The position numbers were made by a program, and so were the translations under genes. DNA of 64,000 nt from Limonium bicolor (Eukaryota > Streptophyta > Magnoliopsida > Caryophyllales > Plumbaginaceae): positions 297,238,167 to 297,302,166 of the forward strand of contig CM041779.1 in assembly GCA_023374045.1 (NCBI GenBank), read 5' to 3'. The notes under the pieces are model-generated. The model saw only the letters and a program-made list of their open reading frames with translations. It ran no database searches and was not told the origin of the DNA. Numbering within the stretch: the first letter of the stretch is position 1; every line of letters starts with the position of its first letter. Shown here piece after piece: positions 21,272-32,267 of the stretch.

Positions 21272-22663
21272 TTAGCTTTCAAATCTTTCCGAAAATAATT
21301 CCTTTATTGATGTCGTCAATGAGTTACATCGATTTTTATACATAGAATTTCTTGAGGCATTCCGCATGCCAGGAGTGGGGCAGTTCGTATCCCTCTCGGC
21401 ATTCTTCAGGTGATATGAGGCTCGTCCCACTTTCTGATGGATAATGTAAGGACCTTCCCACTGGGGGTCGAGTTTTTTGGGCTGCTTAACTTCCCTTAGG
21501 ACAAGCTCGCCGGGGACAAAGCTTCGTTCCCTGACCCTGCGGTTGAAGTACCTCTCGACTTTCCTCTTGTCTTTTACCATCCGGGCGGCTGCAACGGCTC
21601 TCTCTTCTTCGAGAAGGTCTAGGCAGTCTTTTACTCCTTCGTTGTTGAGCTGCTCGTCATAAAATTCGCAACGGACCGACGGGATCATGATCTCCGCTGG
21701 GACGACTGCCTCCAGGCCGTAAGTTAATCTGAAAGGCGTTTCTCCAGTCGGTCCCTTTTCTGTTGTTCGGTAGGACCACAAGATCTGGTGTAGTAGTTCG
21801 GCCCATCCTCCTTTCCTGCTTCCCAACTTTTTCTTCAAGGCCTTTATGATTTGTCCGTTCGCATTCTCGACCTGCCCGTTAGCCTGGGGGTGTGCCACCG
21901 ATGCGAACCTCACCTCGATTTTCCATTGTTCACAAAATTCCCTGAAGCTGTCGCAATTGAACTGTGTCCCATTGTCGGTTATTATGATCCTTGGCAGCCC
22001 AAACCTACACACAATGTGCTTCCACACGAATTCTTGCGACCTCTTGGCCGTGATTGTCACGGTCGGCATTGCCTCCACCCATTTTGTGAAATAATCAATG
22101 GCCACGTATACGAATCTAAACCTCCCGGGGGATGCTTCGGGGAAGGGGCCAATGATGTCCAATCCCCACATTGCGAACGGGATCGGAGATAGTATGGGCT
22201 TTTGCATGGCCGGGGGGTTATGTATTTTGCTGCCGTGTTCCTGGCACCTGACGCATTTCCGAATGTACTCCTTGCAGTGGTTTTGCATTCTCGGCCAGTA
22301 GTAGCCGAGCCTCATGATTCTGTGGGTCGTGGCTCTTTCCCCCTGGTGGTTTCCGCAAACCCCTTCATGTACCTCCTTTATAAGTTCTCCTCCTTCCTCG
22401 TCTGTGACGCATCTGAGGGCGGGCCGGGCGAACGATCTTTTGTAGAGGCGCCCCTCTTCAAAAAAGAATGATGCCGCTCGTCGCTTCAGGGTCCTGGCTT
22501 CTTTTTCCTCCGGGGGCAATTTCCCTTCGAGGATGTACTCCGTGATCGGGGTCATCCAAGATTCTTCTGGTACGAGGGACTCAGCCGCCAGGACCTGTGT
22601 CTCGTCTACGCTTGGGCTGGTCTTTGTTTCCAACCACACCTTCCCTGGTATCCTTTCGGCCAT
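21272..22663 (-). CDS. Element F integrase (C-terminal part of pol)
   Basis: The 463-residue frame begins at the end of the second RNase H domain. A zinc-binding region follows (GNHQGERATTHRIM, then CVRCQEHG). The core has WGLDIIGPF, TDNGTQF and the Glu of VENANGQ in D,D,E spacing, and then a C-terminal domain with Phe-Val-Pro-Gly-Glu-Leu-Val and WEGPYI. It would insert element cDNA. Upstream coding continues in the same strand to 25314, but the frame changes near a G run around 23040, so the annotated start is a frame boundary, not a real initiation site. Confidence 0.9.
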   Translation of the reverse strand: MAERIPGKVWLETKTSPSVDETQVLAAESLVPEESWMTPITEYILEGKLPPEEKEARTLKRRAASFFFEEGRLYKRSFARPALRCVTDEEGGELIKEVHEGVCGNHQGERATTHRIMRLGYYWPRMQNHCKEYIRKCVRCQEHGSKIHNPPAMQKPILSPIPFAMWGLDIIGPFPEASPGRFRFVYVAIDYFTKWVEAMPTVTITAKRSQEFVWKHIVCRFGLPRIIITDNGTQFNCDSFREFCEQWKIEVRFASVAHPQANGQVENANGQIIKALKKKLGSRKGGWAELLHQILWSYRTTEKGPTGETPFRLTYGLEAVVPAEIMIPSVRCEFYDEQLNNEGVKDCLDLLEEERAVAAARMVKDKRKVERYFNRRVRERSFVPGELVLREVKQPKKLDPQWEGPYIIHQKVGRASYHLKNAERDTNCPTPGMRNASRNSMYKNRCNSLTTSIKELFSERFES

Positions 22664-23045
22664 GCTTGCTAATTTTGCTAGTGCGTCCGCTTCGGTGTTT
22701 TTTGTCCGAGGGAGGTGTTTCAGCTCACATCTCGAGAAGCTTGCCTTTAGCTCCTGAACCCTTAGTAAGTACCTCCAGAGCTTTTCTTCCTTTACCTCAT
22801 ATATGTTGTCGTGCTGGCGGGTGACCAGCAGGGAGTCTGAGTATATCTCCAGGTCCGTTGCTCCTAGGGCGATGGCGACCTCCAGGCCTTGAATGAGAGC
22901 TTCATACTCGGCCTCGTTGTTAGTTACTTCGAACTCCAGTCGGAAGGCGTAGTTGATGTCCCGTCCGTCGGGGGTCTGGACTACAATCCCCGCTCCCGCC
23001 CCCGTTTTGCACCGAGCGCCGTCTACCTGGATGATAAAGGGGGGG
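22664..23045 (-). pseudogene. Element F second (archaeal-type) RNase H domain
   Basis: The minus strand reads VDGARCKTGAGAGIV, followed by an NNEAEYEAL helix and YSDSLLV. These are the catalytic Asp, Glu and Asp positions of the extra RNase H that marks Tat-lineage elements. It is out of frame with the RT part because of an apparent indel in the G run at 23039-23046. Confidence 0.75.
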
Positions 23046-25314
23046 GCTTTCCCTCTTCCTGATCGAAGCTAGTCTCCGTTATGAAATCTGCTAGGGCTTG
23101 AGCCTTGATCGCCGTCCGCGGTACAAAGTTGATCTCGTATTGGGTGAGTTCAACTGCCCAACTTACCATGCGTCCTGACGCATTGGGGTTGTTCGTTATC
23201 TGTTTCAACGGCCAGTTGGTCCTTACAAGGATTCGGTGTGACTGGAAGTACGGTCGTAGCTTCCGGGACGCCACCACTAGGGCCAGGAGGACTTTTTCAA
23301 TGTTGGTGTAGCGTCTTTCTACGGGAGTCAGGATTTTCCCTGTGTAGTAGACGGGGATCTCCTTCTTTTCATCTTCCATGATCAGGACCGCTGCTACCGC
23401 CCGCCCAGGCCGATGCGGATAGGTAGAGATAGAGGTCTTGACCGGGCGGGACTCCCAGCTTGGGTAACTCCCGAAGCATTTCTTTAATTTCTCGAAGGCT
23501 TCTTCGCATTCTTGGCTCCACTGGAACTTGCTGTTCTTTCTCAATGTGTTAAAAAACGGGATTGCCTTTTCTTGCAACTTTGAACAAAACCTGCTTAGGG
23601 CGGTGAGTCTCCCGTTAAGGGCCTGGACGTCCTTGATGTTCCTGGGGGGGCTGAGGTCGAGGATGGCCTGGGTCTTTTCTGGGTCGACCTCTATTCCCCG
23701 CTGCCCCACGATGAAACCAAGGAATTTTCCTTTGGTGACTCCGAATACACATTTCTCCGGGTTTAGCTTGATTTGGAATTTGTCGAGTGTGGTGAACGTT
23801 TCCTCCAAGTCTTTCATGTGCTGTTCTTTGGATGGGCTTCTCACGACTATGTCATCCACATAAGCTTCCACATTTCGCGAGAGTTGCTCCCGGAACACTT
23901 TGTCTATCATTCGCTGGAAAGTTGCGCCGGCGTTTTTCAACCCGAATGGCATCACCTTATAGCAGAAGACTCCAGCCGAGGTGACGAAAGAGGTTTTCTC
24001 GGAATCCTTCTCGTTCATCTTTATCTGGTTATATCCGGAGAATGCGTCTAGGAAGCTCAGGACGGAGCTTTGGGCCGACGAGACGACCAGTCGGTCAATC
24101 GATGGTAATGGGTAAAAATCTTTGGGGCATGCCTTGTTCAGGTCGGTGAAGTCCACACACATTCTCCATTTCCCATTAGACTTTTTCACCATAACTACGT
24201 TCGCCAGCCACTTGGGGTAAGATACCTCTCTGATAAAACCCGCCTGCAGGAGTCTTTGGACCTCTTCTCGGGCGGCCTGGTCCCTCTCGGCCCCGATCAC
24301 CCTTCTTCTTTGGCGGATTGCTGGGTGTGCGGGGTCTACGTTGAGGTCATGCTGGATAACGCCTGGGTCTATCCCGGGCATCTCTTCCGTGCTCCAGGCG
24401 AACGTGGCCCTTCTTTTTTCCAGGAACCTTGTTAGATGGACTTGTTCTTCGCTGTCAAAGGCATTTCCAATCTTGAAGGATTTGTTAGGGTCAGTTCGTA
24501 GAGGTACCTCTTTTGGGAGATCAGCCGGGGCCTCGTACCGTTCCGCCGTTTCGTCGGAGAGGGGGAGTTTTCCCTTGAATTCCTTCTCAGACCCCACGGT
24601 TCTGACAGTCTCACTTCCTGGCAGGTTTTCCATGATCCGTACCTCGCATACCCGTGCGACTTTCTGGCTCCCTCTTATGGTGACGAGCTTTCCTGATCTG
24701 GTCAGGTACTTCATCTTCAAGTGGTGGGTGCTGCAGATGGCTCTGAAAGCATTTATTCCTGGCCGCCCGAGGTACATATTGTACCCTGACAGCCCGGGAA
24801 GGATGAAGGCTGTCAATTCTTCCGTGCGTCTCTCATCCCCTTGTCCTAGGGTGATAGTGAAGTCGATGCTCCCTGTAGACTTGGCCGAGATCCCTCCTAC
24901 GAAACCGCCCAACACAGCTGAATAAGGTTTGACCCTGTCTTCCGGGATCTCGAGTTTCTTTACCGCCTCGGCCGAGATGACGTTGGCACCCGCCCCGCTG
25001 TCGACCAGGATTCCTCCCATCATGCGGTCGTTCACCTGAGCCCTTATGACCAGTGGGTCGTTGTGCGGGTATAGGACTCCGTCCTCATCATCCTCAGTGA
25101 AATAGATCGGGGGGAGCTTTTGGTGTTTCTTGTCTTTCTTGTCCGGGAGTTCTTGGTGAACCTCGTGGACGTGCCTTTTTCTTTCATTGGGGGTCAAGGG
25201 CCCTACTTCTGAGAATAGTCCTGTAGGCATTCTCAAGGAGGGCTTTGTTAGTGTTTTTGTTAGCATTGTTTTATTTACGAACTTTAAGATACGTGAAACT
25301 TTATTGAAATGCAA
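23023..25314 (-). CDS. Element F protease, reverse transcriptase and first RNase H
   Basis: In order along the 763 residues: a spacer; protease with GGILVDSGAGANVIS (the Asp-Ser-Gly catalytic site); RT with KSNGKWRMCVDFTDLNKACP, PLPSIDRLV and the YVDDIVV active site; a connection region; and RNase H-like sequence (PVYYTGKILTPVERRYTNIEK). The role is processing of the polyprotein and making cDNA from the element RNA. The 3' end (around 23040) runs out of frame into the second RNase H. Length and order fit Tat-lineage pol. Confidence 0.9.
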   Translation of the reverse strand: MHFNKVSRILKFVNKTMLTKTLTKPSLRMPTGLFSEVGPLTPNERKRHVHEVHQELPDKKDKKHQKLPPIYFTEDDEDGVLYPHNDPLVIRAQVNDRMMGGILVDSGAGANVISAEAVKKLEIPEDRVKPYSAVLGGFVGGISAKSTGSIDFTITLGQGDERRTEELTAFILPGLSGYNMYLGRPGINAFRAICSTHHLKMKYLTRSGKLVTIRGSQKVARVCEVRIMENLPGSETVRTVGSEKEFKGKLPLSDETAERYEAPADLPKEVPLRTDPNKSFKIGNAFDSEEQVHLTRFLEKRRATFAWSTEEMPGIDPGVIQHDLNVDPAHPAIRQRRRVIGAERDQAAREEVQRLLQAGFIREVSYPKWLANVVMVKKSNGKWRMCVDFTDLNKACPKDFYPLPSIDRLVVSSAQSSVLSFLDAFSGYNQIKMNEKDSEKTSFVTSAGVFCYKVMPFGLKNAGATFQRMIDKVFREQLSRNVEAYVDDIVVRSPSKEQHMKDLEETFTTLDKFQIKLNPEKCVFGVTKGKFLGFIVGQRGIEVDPEKTQAILDLSPPRNIKDVQALNGRLTALSRFCSKLQEKAIPFFNTLRKNSKFQWSQECEEAFEKLKKCFGSYPSWESRPVKTSISTYPHRPGRAVAAVLIMEDEKKEIPVYYTGKILTPVERRYTNIEKVLLALVVASRKLRPYFQSHRILVRTNWPLKQITNNPNASGRMVSWAVELTQYEINFVPRTAIKAQALADFITETSFDQEEGKPPPLSSR

Positions 25315-25435
25315 TCGTTTATGTAAAAACTTTGATAGAATAACAACGAATTACAGCCCCCTGCTGGGTACAGCGGTGATTGTTTCTTTCTAAGGGGAAC
25401 TTCGCCCTCTACCCTAGAGAATTACCCTAGGTAAT

Positions 25436-26789
25436 TTACAGACCTGTGATTACCCCGAAAGACTTGCTATGGTCTAACTCGGGGTGGACCTCCTCCTCTG
25501 GTTTAGGCCGAGAGGACTGGCCACCATGGTGTTGTCTTTGCTGGCCTCCCCTTCCTTTCTTCTTGTTCTCTTCAATTATCCTTAGCTCCTTGGCGAGATT
25601 CGCACAGTTTATGGTTCTGTGGCTGCGGTGCCCATGGTACTCACAGAAGGCCACCGGTACCTCTCCCGGGAAGGGTTTCCTTGGTGGGGGGAGAAGCCCT
25701 TCTCTTACTGCGGCGGCATATTTCCCTGGGTCTATCGACACCGTCGGGAACGTTCTGGAGCTCGAGGCCTGTTGTCCCTGGGGGGCCGGGGTTTTGGAAT
25801 AAGGCTTGTATCGGCTTCCCCCCTGGTGTGATCCTCCGCCCGTAACCGCCCCACCTGTCTGGCCTGCCTTCTTCTCACCCGCAGCGGGGGCTTTAAAGCT
25901 GTTGAGGAGCTCCTTGGCCTTATTCTCCGCAACCTCCGATTTGAGGAAGTCGTGGATCATCTCAGCTAACTCACCATGCGACTTTGGCGCCTTGGTGGCT
26001 ATCTTTCCAGCGAGGCGTGGGTGGGCCAAGCCATTGCCGAAGGCTTTGATCAGTATTTTTTCATCGATGTCGTCGATCTCAGCCACCTGCTTGTGGAACC
26101 GCTCGCTGTATTCCTTTACGGTTTCTCCCTTTGCTTGCTTTACATCCATGAGCTCTATCGTTTCTCTTTTCACCTTCTTGCTGGCCGCGAAGTACTGTTG
26201 GAATTCCTCGGTCAATTGCTTGAAACTGGAGATCGACTGGGGTGGCCTCGACGAGATCCAGCTCAAGGCTCTCTTGGAAGCGTTCCTGGGAACAGGTTGC
26301 ACAGGGCGAGAGAGCTGATCCCCTGGGTGTTCATGGCGAACATGAACTTCTTGATGTGCTGAGCAGGGTCCCCAGTACCGTCGTACTTCTCCACCGCCGG
26401 GGCGACGAAGTGGGGTGGAAGCTTGGCTCTGCGGATTTTTTCAGAGAAGGGGTACAGGCTCATGTCGATAGCATCTCTTCTTCTTCCTCGATGGTGATTA
26501 AGGCCTCCCCTCGGGTGCCTCTTTTCCCGTCGTTGCTCCCAGCTGCATCTCGGCCTTTCAGGAGGTCCATCGCCTCTGACATCTCCTCCCACTTTCGCTG
26601 GAATTCCTCGTCTCTCTGCATCAACTCTTGTTGCAGGAGCTCGTTTCCTTCCACGATTTTCTCATCGATCGATCTGGTGAGGCTCGCCAGCATATTCTCC
26701 AAGTCTTTTTTGGAGATGGAGTCGTGGGTCGTTTCGGGCCCAGTGCTTCCGTCGTTGGCTTGCGGGTTTTTCCTTGTTCTGGGTGCCAT
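25436..26789 (-). pseudogene. Element F gag, three overlapping frames
   Basis: The N-terminus starts at 26789 (MAPRTRKNPQ), with a coiled-coil-like stretch of Glu/Arg and an acidic EEEEEM run. The capsid part (DPAQHIKKFMFAM) is in a second frame and SFKQLTEEFQQYFAASKKVK in a third (from 26302). The C-terminal nucleocapsid has the Tat-style knuckle CEYHGHRSHRTINC. Gag forms the particle that packages RNA. Frame changes near 26460-26590 and 26300 break it. Confidence 0.88.
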
Positions 26790-26904
26790 TTCTGTACCTA
26801 ACCTGCAAAAAACACGATTTTGTTCTCAGATGTGTCGATTTCGTATGCTTTCCAAAGTTATTATTCTTGTTGGTGGACTCGTGGTTGCTAGATCTGAGCT
26901 GTTC

Positions 26905-26923
26905 TTTCCCACAGACGGCGCCA
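26905..26923 (-). other. Element F primer binding site
   Basis: The minus strand reads TGGCGCCGTCTGTGGGAAA, two bases inside the 5' LTR. This form is common in Tat/Retand-type plant elements. Confidence 0.8.
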
Positions 26924-26925
26924 AA

Positions 26926-27542
26926 TGAAATGGGTAAATCCCTAAGCAGCAGTCTTCTCGTAATTCCTTGGTCGGGATCCTAATCTACCATCAAGCTCTT
27001 CAAGTTCTATCGAATTACCTTGTTACCGAAAGAGAGCGTGCAAAGGAGGGGAAAAGAGGTTCGTGACAACGCAATACAATAGTGAGAATTCTTGGATACT
27101 GTTCGCGTGCCTTTTATTGAGGGGTGAACCCCTATTTATAGTGTTTCTCATTTGCCCTCTGGCCTATCACGTTGTGCCAGGCTGGCACAAAAATATCTTG
27201 ACAAGCTTACAAAATATCTGATAAATATCTTATCCTAATCTCCCTACTGACCGGTCACGACGACCGGTCGCTATTCGTGCTCTACTAAAATCGTCCGGTC
27301 ACAGACGACCGGGCGCTTCTTATATTGCCCTTTACATTTTAGGCGACCGGTCGTAACCGACCGGTCGTAGCGATACTTTTGGAGAGCGATCGGTCACTCC
27401 TTACGCTGTGCTCTGGGATTCTTGGCGATCGGTCAAATCTTGAGGCCTGTTTGGGCTCGGTCAGGGGTGCTCGGTCGTTGTCCTTCCTTTATTAAGCTAT
27501 TGCTCTTTCTTTAGGGCCCTTGGACATATTTTCCCCTCTTCA
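26926..27542 (-). repeat. Element F, 5' LTR
   Basis: This 617-bp copy is followed by the GTACG duplication. Its hairpin cluster is at about 27248-27370. Confidence 0.92.
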
Positions 27543-28622
27543 GTACGCTTGATAACCAGCCCTTCCTTTCTCTACGTACGCCAGCATGGCGTTAACTTCC
27601 GGATTCTCCACCTTTTCTTCTAGAGAAGTAAATAATACTCGCTCTAGCGGTTCAGTTTCAGCTTCCAAGATGGAAGATGGGGAATACATGTCCTCATCTG
27701 TAGCAAAATCGCTTTCCTCCTCCTCATCATCTGTGAATCCCACTGTCTTAGCATGAGGAGAAAAGTTTGAGCTTTTCTTCATCATTTTCTGCATGTCGAA
27801 TTCAATCGTTTCATCCTCGTACCGAAGAGTGATTTTCCCATCATGGACGTCAATGATGGCTTTGGCGGTACTCAGGAACGGTCGACCTAGGATCAGGGGA
27901 ACCTCGACATCGTCATCCATTTCGAGAATGACGAAGTCAGCTGGAAAGATAAAGCGAGACACTCCAACTACCAGATCTCGGACTATGCCCATGGGCTTGA
28001 TTTCTGATCTGTCTGCTAGTTGGAGTTTGAAAGGAACCGGTTGCATTTCTCCTCCTTTTACTTTCAAGAAGGTGGCGTATGGCATGATATTAATGCTGGC
28101 TCCTAGGTCGCATAGACCACTTCCACAGTCCACTCCTCCTATAAAACACGGGATCACGGGATTCCCCAGATCTGTTTGTTTTGGAGGGAGTGCTCGAAGA
28201 AGGGCCGCAGAGCATTCCTCCGTGAGGTGCACTGTTTCTTTCCCAGGTTCCTTCTTTTTCTTTGTCAAGAGATCCTTAAGAAATTTGGCGTAATTAGGCA
28301 TCACTTGCAAAGCATCAAGTATAGGTATGTCGAGAGTCAGTTTCTTGAAAATGCTCAAGAATTTGGAGAACTGCTCATCTAGGTGTTTCTTTTTCATTCT
28401 GTTCGGAAATGGGAGTTCACTGTTTTTATGAGTGGAAGTTGGGATGTCGATGGTAACTCGAGATGGAGGTGGAGTTGCAGGAGTAGGAACTTGGATTTCT
28501 GAGGGAGGTGAAGCTGGTTTGGTAGTTTCTTCATCATTGATATAGGCCTCTTCATGATTTTCTTTTTCTTTTCCTTTTCTGGTGGCAAGTTCCCTTCCAC
28601 TCCTTAAGGAAACTGCACACAT
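27543..28622 (-). pseudogene. Element B protease segment of pol, cut by element F
   Basis: The frame begins MCAVSLRSGREL, the junction region typical of Athila (xAxxLRSGK). A Lys-rich linker follows, then the protease core GSGLCDLGASINIMPYATF and VPLILGRPFLST. It is overlapped by the gag stop: an AAAA run near 28620 seems one base off, since Athila gag and pol are normally one frame. The reading ends inside element F at 27540, so the true protein is interrupted. Confidence 0.85.
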
Positions 28623-30232
28623 TTTGTTGATTGAAATGTGCTGTCGTCTATAAGGATTGAATTTGCTTGTTCTTTTGGATTGGGGTTAGTCTGTGAAGGG
28701 AATTGACCAGGTGGTCTTTGTTGAGTGAGTAACTGTTGAATCTGAGATTGCAAGGCTTTTTGGTCTTTGCGCAGAGCTGCGACCTCTTCTTGCGTATCTC
28801 GGGATTTACCCATCATCGCCTTAAACATCTCTTGCATTTGAGACATATCAGACTCAGGATTCGAAGGAGGTTGAGTCGGTCGACTCGATGAAGCTTCATT
28901 GCCATAAGGCTGTTGTTGATATTGCCTTTGGCCTCCTTGGAAATTGGACTGAGGTCTGTAGTTTTGGGATGGTTGAAGGGTATGTGGGTTTTGGATATTT
29001 TCTGTGTTTGAGTAGCGAAGGTTGGATTGCATGTTACATTGCCAAGGTTGTCTGTATCCTGAATTGTTGGTGATGTAGTTTGCCTCCTCCGCTGCTTTTA
29101 ATTCTTGTAGTTGGGGGCATTGTTCATAATCATGAGGCCCGCAACATTGCGTACAAGAAATAGTTGGAGATGGTTGGGATAGAGGAGCATAGCCTGGAGG
29201 GGTAGTAGGTGATCGTGAAATCATCGACTTAGCTTGCTGGGGGTAGGAATTCATAGCCATCTGCTCAACCACTTTCTGCAGAGTGCTGACTTTTGTTGCC
29301 TGCTGAACATTGCTCTCCATGAGTTGCTCATGGCTTTTCATCAATTGGTTGAACTTGTTATCACTCTCCCCAACATGATATAATCCTGGAGTACCGCTCC
29401 TTGATCCACCGGAGGCCCAGTCTCTGATTTCTTCACAGAGAGACTCCATGCTGTTTAGAAATTGTGCTCCTGGCTTTTTCAGAATATCGGCCCCTAAGGA
29501 GGATAATACCATTGTTCTGCACGGACCGATCAAGCCTTTGTAGAACAATTGTGATACTTGTTCTTTCGTCAGACCATGGTGAGGACAAGTAAGTAGTAAA
29601 CCTTTGAAACGATCCCAAGTTTCACAAATATTTTCCGACCCAGGTTGCTTGAAATTATAGATTTCAGCAATCATCTCCAATGTTCGGCTTGGGGGTAGGA
29701 ATTTGTCGTAGAACTTGGTGGCCATGTCGTCCCATGTACCGATGGTACTTGGTGTTAGGCTATGATACCACTTGCTCGCGTTTCCCGTCAGGCTGTGTGG
29801 GAATAATGACAATCTTGCATACTGGAGTACTGCGTCGGTCGCAGTAAGACTATTGGCATGTTGCAAGAATTTTGTAACATGTAACAGGGCTTCGTCCGGA
29901 CTGGTGCCATCAAACATGCCCAACTCTTTCACACATCTGATTTGATGATATGGCTTCAGCTTCTGCCACTCATCGTATTCGGATGGGCTAAGGTGAGGAA
30001 GGATGATAGCAGGCTGTTGTCCTTGGTTAGACGGCCTGTTGATATTTCGAACTGTTGCTGGTGTAGATGCCATGTCAGTTTCCGGGTCAGATTTTATCAC
30101 TGTGGTGGTAATGTATTGTTGAGTTCGTCTCTGCCTTAGGGAGCGCAGAAAGGTTCTCTCGATCTCTGGATTGTAACCAACCGTGTGATTATTAATATTT
30201 TCTGGGTAGCTGTGTGACCTGGTAAAAGGCAT
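28604..30232 (-). CDS. Element B Athila-type gag
   Basis: This is an intact 542-residue frame. The capsid-like region has KELGMFDGTSPDEALLHVTK, then SLTGNASKWYHSLTP, then ETWDRFKGLLLTCPHHGL and a Phe-Tyr-Lys-Gly-Leu segment, the order seen in Athila gag. A single Cys-rich piece (CTQCCGPHDYEQC) stands in for a zinc knuckle, followed by a long Gln/Pro/Asn-rich tail and a coiled coil near the C-terminus. It would form the cytoplasmic particle. It is the only B gene with an unbroken frame. Confidence 0.9.
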   Translation of the reverse strand: MPFTRSHSYPENINNHTVGYNPEIERTFLRSLRQRRTQQYITTTVIKSDPETDMASTPATVRNINRPSNQGQQPAIILPHLSPSEYDEWQKLKPYHQIRCVKELGMFDGTSPDEALLHVTKFLQHANSLTATDAVLQYARLSLFPHSLTGNASKWYHSLTPSTIGTWDDMATKFYDKFLPPSRTLEMIAEIYNFKQPGSENICETWDRFKGLLLTCPHHGLTKEQVSQLFYKGLIGPCRTMVLSSLGADILKKPGAQFLNSMESLCEEIRDWASGGSRSGTPGLYHVGESDNKFNQLMKSHEQLMESNVQQATKVSTLQKVVEQMAMNSYPQQAKSMISRSPTTPPGYAPLSQPSPTISCTQCCGPHDYEQCPQLQELKAAEEANYITNNSGYRQPWQCNMQSNLRYSNTENIQNPHTLQPSQNYRPQSNFQGGQRQYQQQPYGNEASSSRPTQPPSNPESDMSQMQEMFKAMMGKSRDTQEEVAALRKDQKALQSQIQQLLTQQRPPGQFPSQTNPNPKEQANSILIDDSTFQSTKCVQFP

Positions 30233-30239
30233 TCACCAC

Positions 30240-30630
30240 TCAAAACAGAGAAAAGAACTGGTTATGTGTTAGAAAAAATAAAATGTTAGGAATTAGTTGA
30301 CAGAAATTTTAAGTTAGTAGTTAGAGACAATGGAAAGAAATAACAAAAAATTGAAATGACAATGGAAAGAAATAACAATGGAACGAAATGACAGAAATTT
30401 TAAGTTAGTAGTTAGAGACAATGGAATATTAAAGGACAATGGAAATTAAATATTAAAGGACAATGGAAATTAAATGACAATAATATAAAGAGTTAGTAAT
30501 TAGATGTCAGAAGTCAGAAGTCCGATGTCCAAAGTTAGATGTCCAAAATTAGATTAACAACAAATTAATATTAACAGATTATTATAATATAACAGGTGAA
30601 TTAACCGGGGCTTAGGGACTAGATTAAATC
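30240..30630 (-). repeat. Element B leader with short direct repeats
   Basis: Between primer site and gag there are repeated pieces, for example TTAAGTTAGTAGTTAGAGAC twice and TATTAAAGGACAATGGAAAT twice in tandem. No coding is seen. Leaders of this type hold packaging signals, but none is identifiable here. Confidence 0.65.
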
Positions 30631-30651
30631 AAGTCCCCGGCAATGGCGCCA
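30631..30651 (-). other. Element B primer binding site
   Basis: The minus strand reads TGGCGCCATTGCCGGGGAC, three bases inside the 5' LTR: a tRNA-Asp type site with one change from that of element A. Confidence 0.85.
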
Positions 30652-30654
30652 TTT

Positions 30655-32267
30655 TGTAGAGTGGATTTATCGTGAGTGATTAGTACTGGTGAAATTGATA
30701 AAAGAAAGAAATTAATACTCAAAATATCCGTCGGGCTGCAAATAAAAACCCGGTCGCAGTAGTATAGAAGACAGAAGCGGCCGGGGTCAAACCGTGGGAC
30801 TTATAGCGAGATAAAATAGTTCCTAAGCTTGTCACAAAAGGGGGGAAGTTAATTGACTTGTTTTAGAGAAAATATTAAGCAGATTAGAAAACTGAGTGCA
30901 GATGAATTAAATGGAACTCCGGGTTTATGTTTTATAAAATCTGATTAATTATGCTATCTCTACCGGTTTAATTTATTAGTTTGGCAAAATTCCTGTTATT
31001 ATCCTAAGGACTAAGTCATAGACCCTTAAGAATTCGTTTACCAGAAAATGCTCGGTCTAATCAAGGTTCGAGCAATACTATGTAAACGGACGTTAAATTC
31101 GAGGAATTATAATTGCATCTGAAAATACTAACCTATTAAATCATAATAAGCTTTCTCCAGATTTACGGCTTAATTAACCTGTCTATTTATCACCTGGTCT
31201 GATCAAAATAGACTTAGGAAATCATTTTAATAATTCATGTAATTTATTAAAATGGTGAGAGAAAACCTTTAAGCGTAACAAACTGTATTTATTTTAACCG
31301 GTAGAAATATTGATTACATAACTAAACAAACCATAATTAAAACCCTTGCCCGGAGCAAATCCTCCTTAGCCTGACATATTAACTGGTAATAAGTCAGACA
31401 GAGGTTGGACGTAATAACAATACGAGATGCGTGGATGATGAATGGAGAAAATGAAGAGGAAGAAGAGTGGGAGCATACGTAGGATTTTTGTTACTGAAAA
31501 GAGAGATTTTGAGTGTTGAGTTTGGGGTGGAACGTATATGAGCGTGAGTAGTTTTGATGAAGTAGCAGTGGCTTTTTATAGAGGAGAGGAAGAAGAAGAT
31601 CGATTGCAGACAGAGGTGGAAGAGCATTGATTGCTCATTAATTGCAGGGGACAGAGCTGAGGAAAATAAGGTGTCGACGGGCGAAGTAGATGGATATGGC
31701 AGAAACAAGTCGACGGGCGAAGTCGACGCGAAGAAGAAAACTGGCGCGACTGATTTTAGTCGCGTCCGCCTCTGCGTCCGCCTTAATCCCGCGCGGACGT
31801 CTCTGTTGACCTCCCTCCGTCCGCCCGGCCATTTCTACCGTCTGCCCGGCCGTCCGCCTAGTTCTCACGCGGACACAAATGTTTTCCGCGACAATGTGTG
31901 TGTCCGCCTAGCTTCATCACTCACGTCCGCCTATGTACCTCAGTGACGTCCGCCTAAGTCCCATGCGGACGCTTGGGCGGTCACACATGTGGTCACGAGT
32001 TCTTGACTTATTTTCTTCTACGAACTTTGACCGGCTTTAGATTCTTCGTTTGGACTCCGTTTTCTGAGTCGTTTGTGTCTGTGCGTTCGTCTCTTCATCT
32101 ACTTTACTCCCAGCTTGGTTTTCCTCATTTTTAAACAATAAATTTGTGAGATAATAATAAAACATAAACTTAGAGGAAAACTAACCGAAGTGGAGAAATG
32201 AGCAAGAAAAGTGTTAATATTATATATGAAATACACCTATAAAACATGCTCATTTGGACACTTATCA
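30655..32267 (-). repeat. Element B, 5' LTR
   Basis: This 1613-bp copy is followed by TGTAT at 32268-32272. The hairpin cluster is at about 31762-31982. Confidence 0.92.

Larger units (their letters stand above)
15861..27547 (-). mobile_element. Element F: Tat-clade LTR retrotransposon nested in element B
   Basis: LTRs are 15866-16484 and 26926-27542, with GTACG duplications at 15861-15865 and 27543-27547. The primer site is at 26905-26923. Gag and pol read right to left, in the same orientation as B. Two RNase H-like regions are visible, the second after the connection domain, which is diagnostic of the Tat lineage. An extra spliced ORF on the opposite strand lies between pol and the 3' LTR. 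Total length is about 11.7 kb. Confidence 0.93.
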
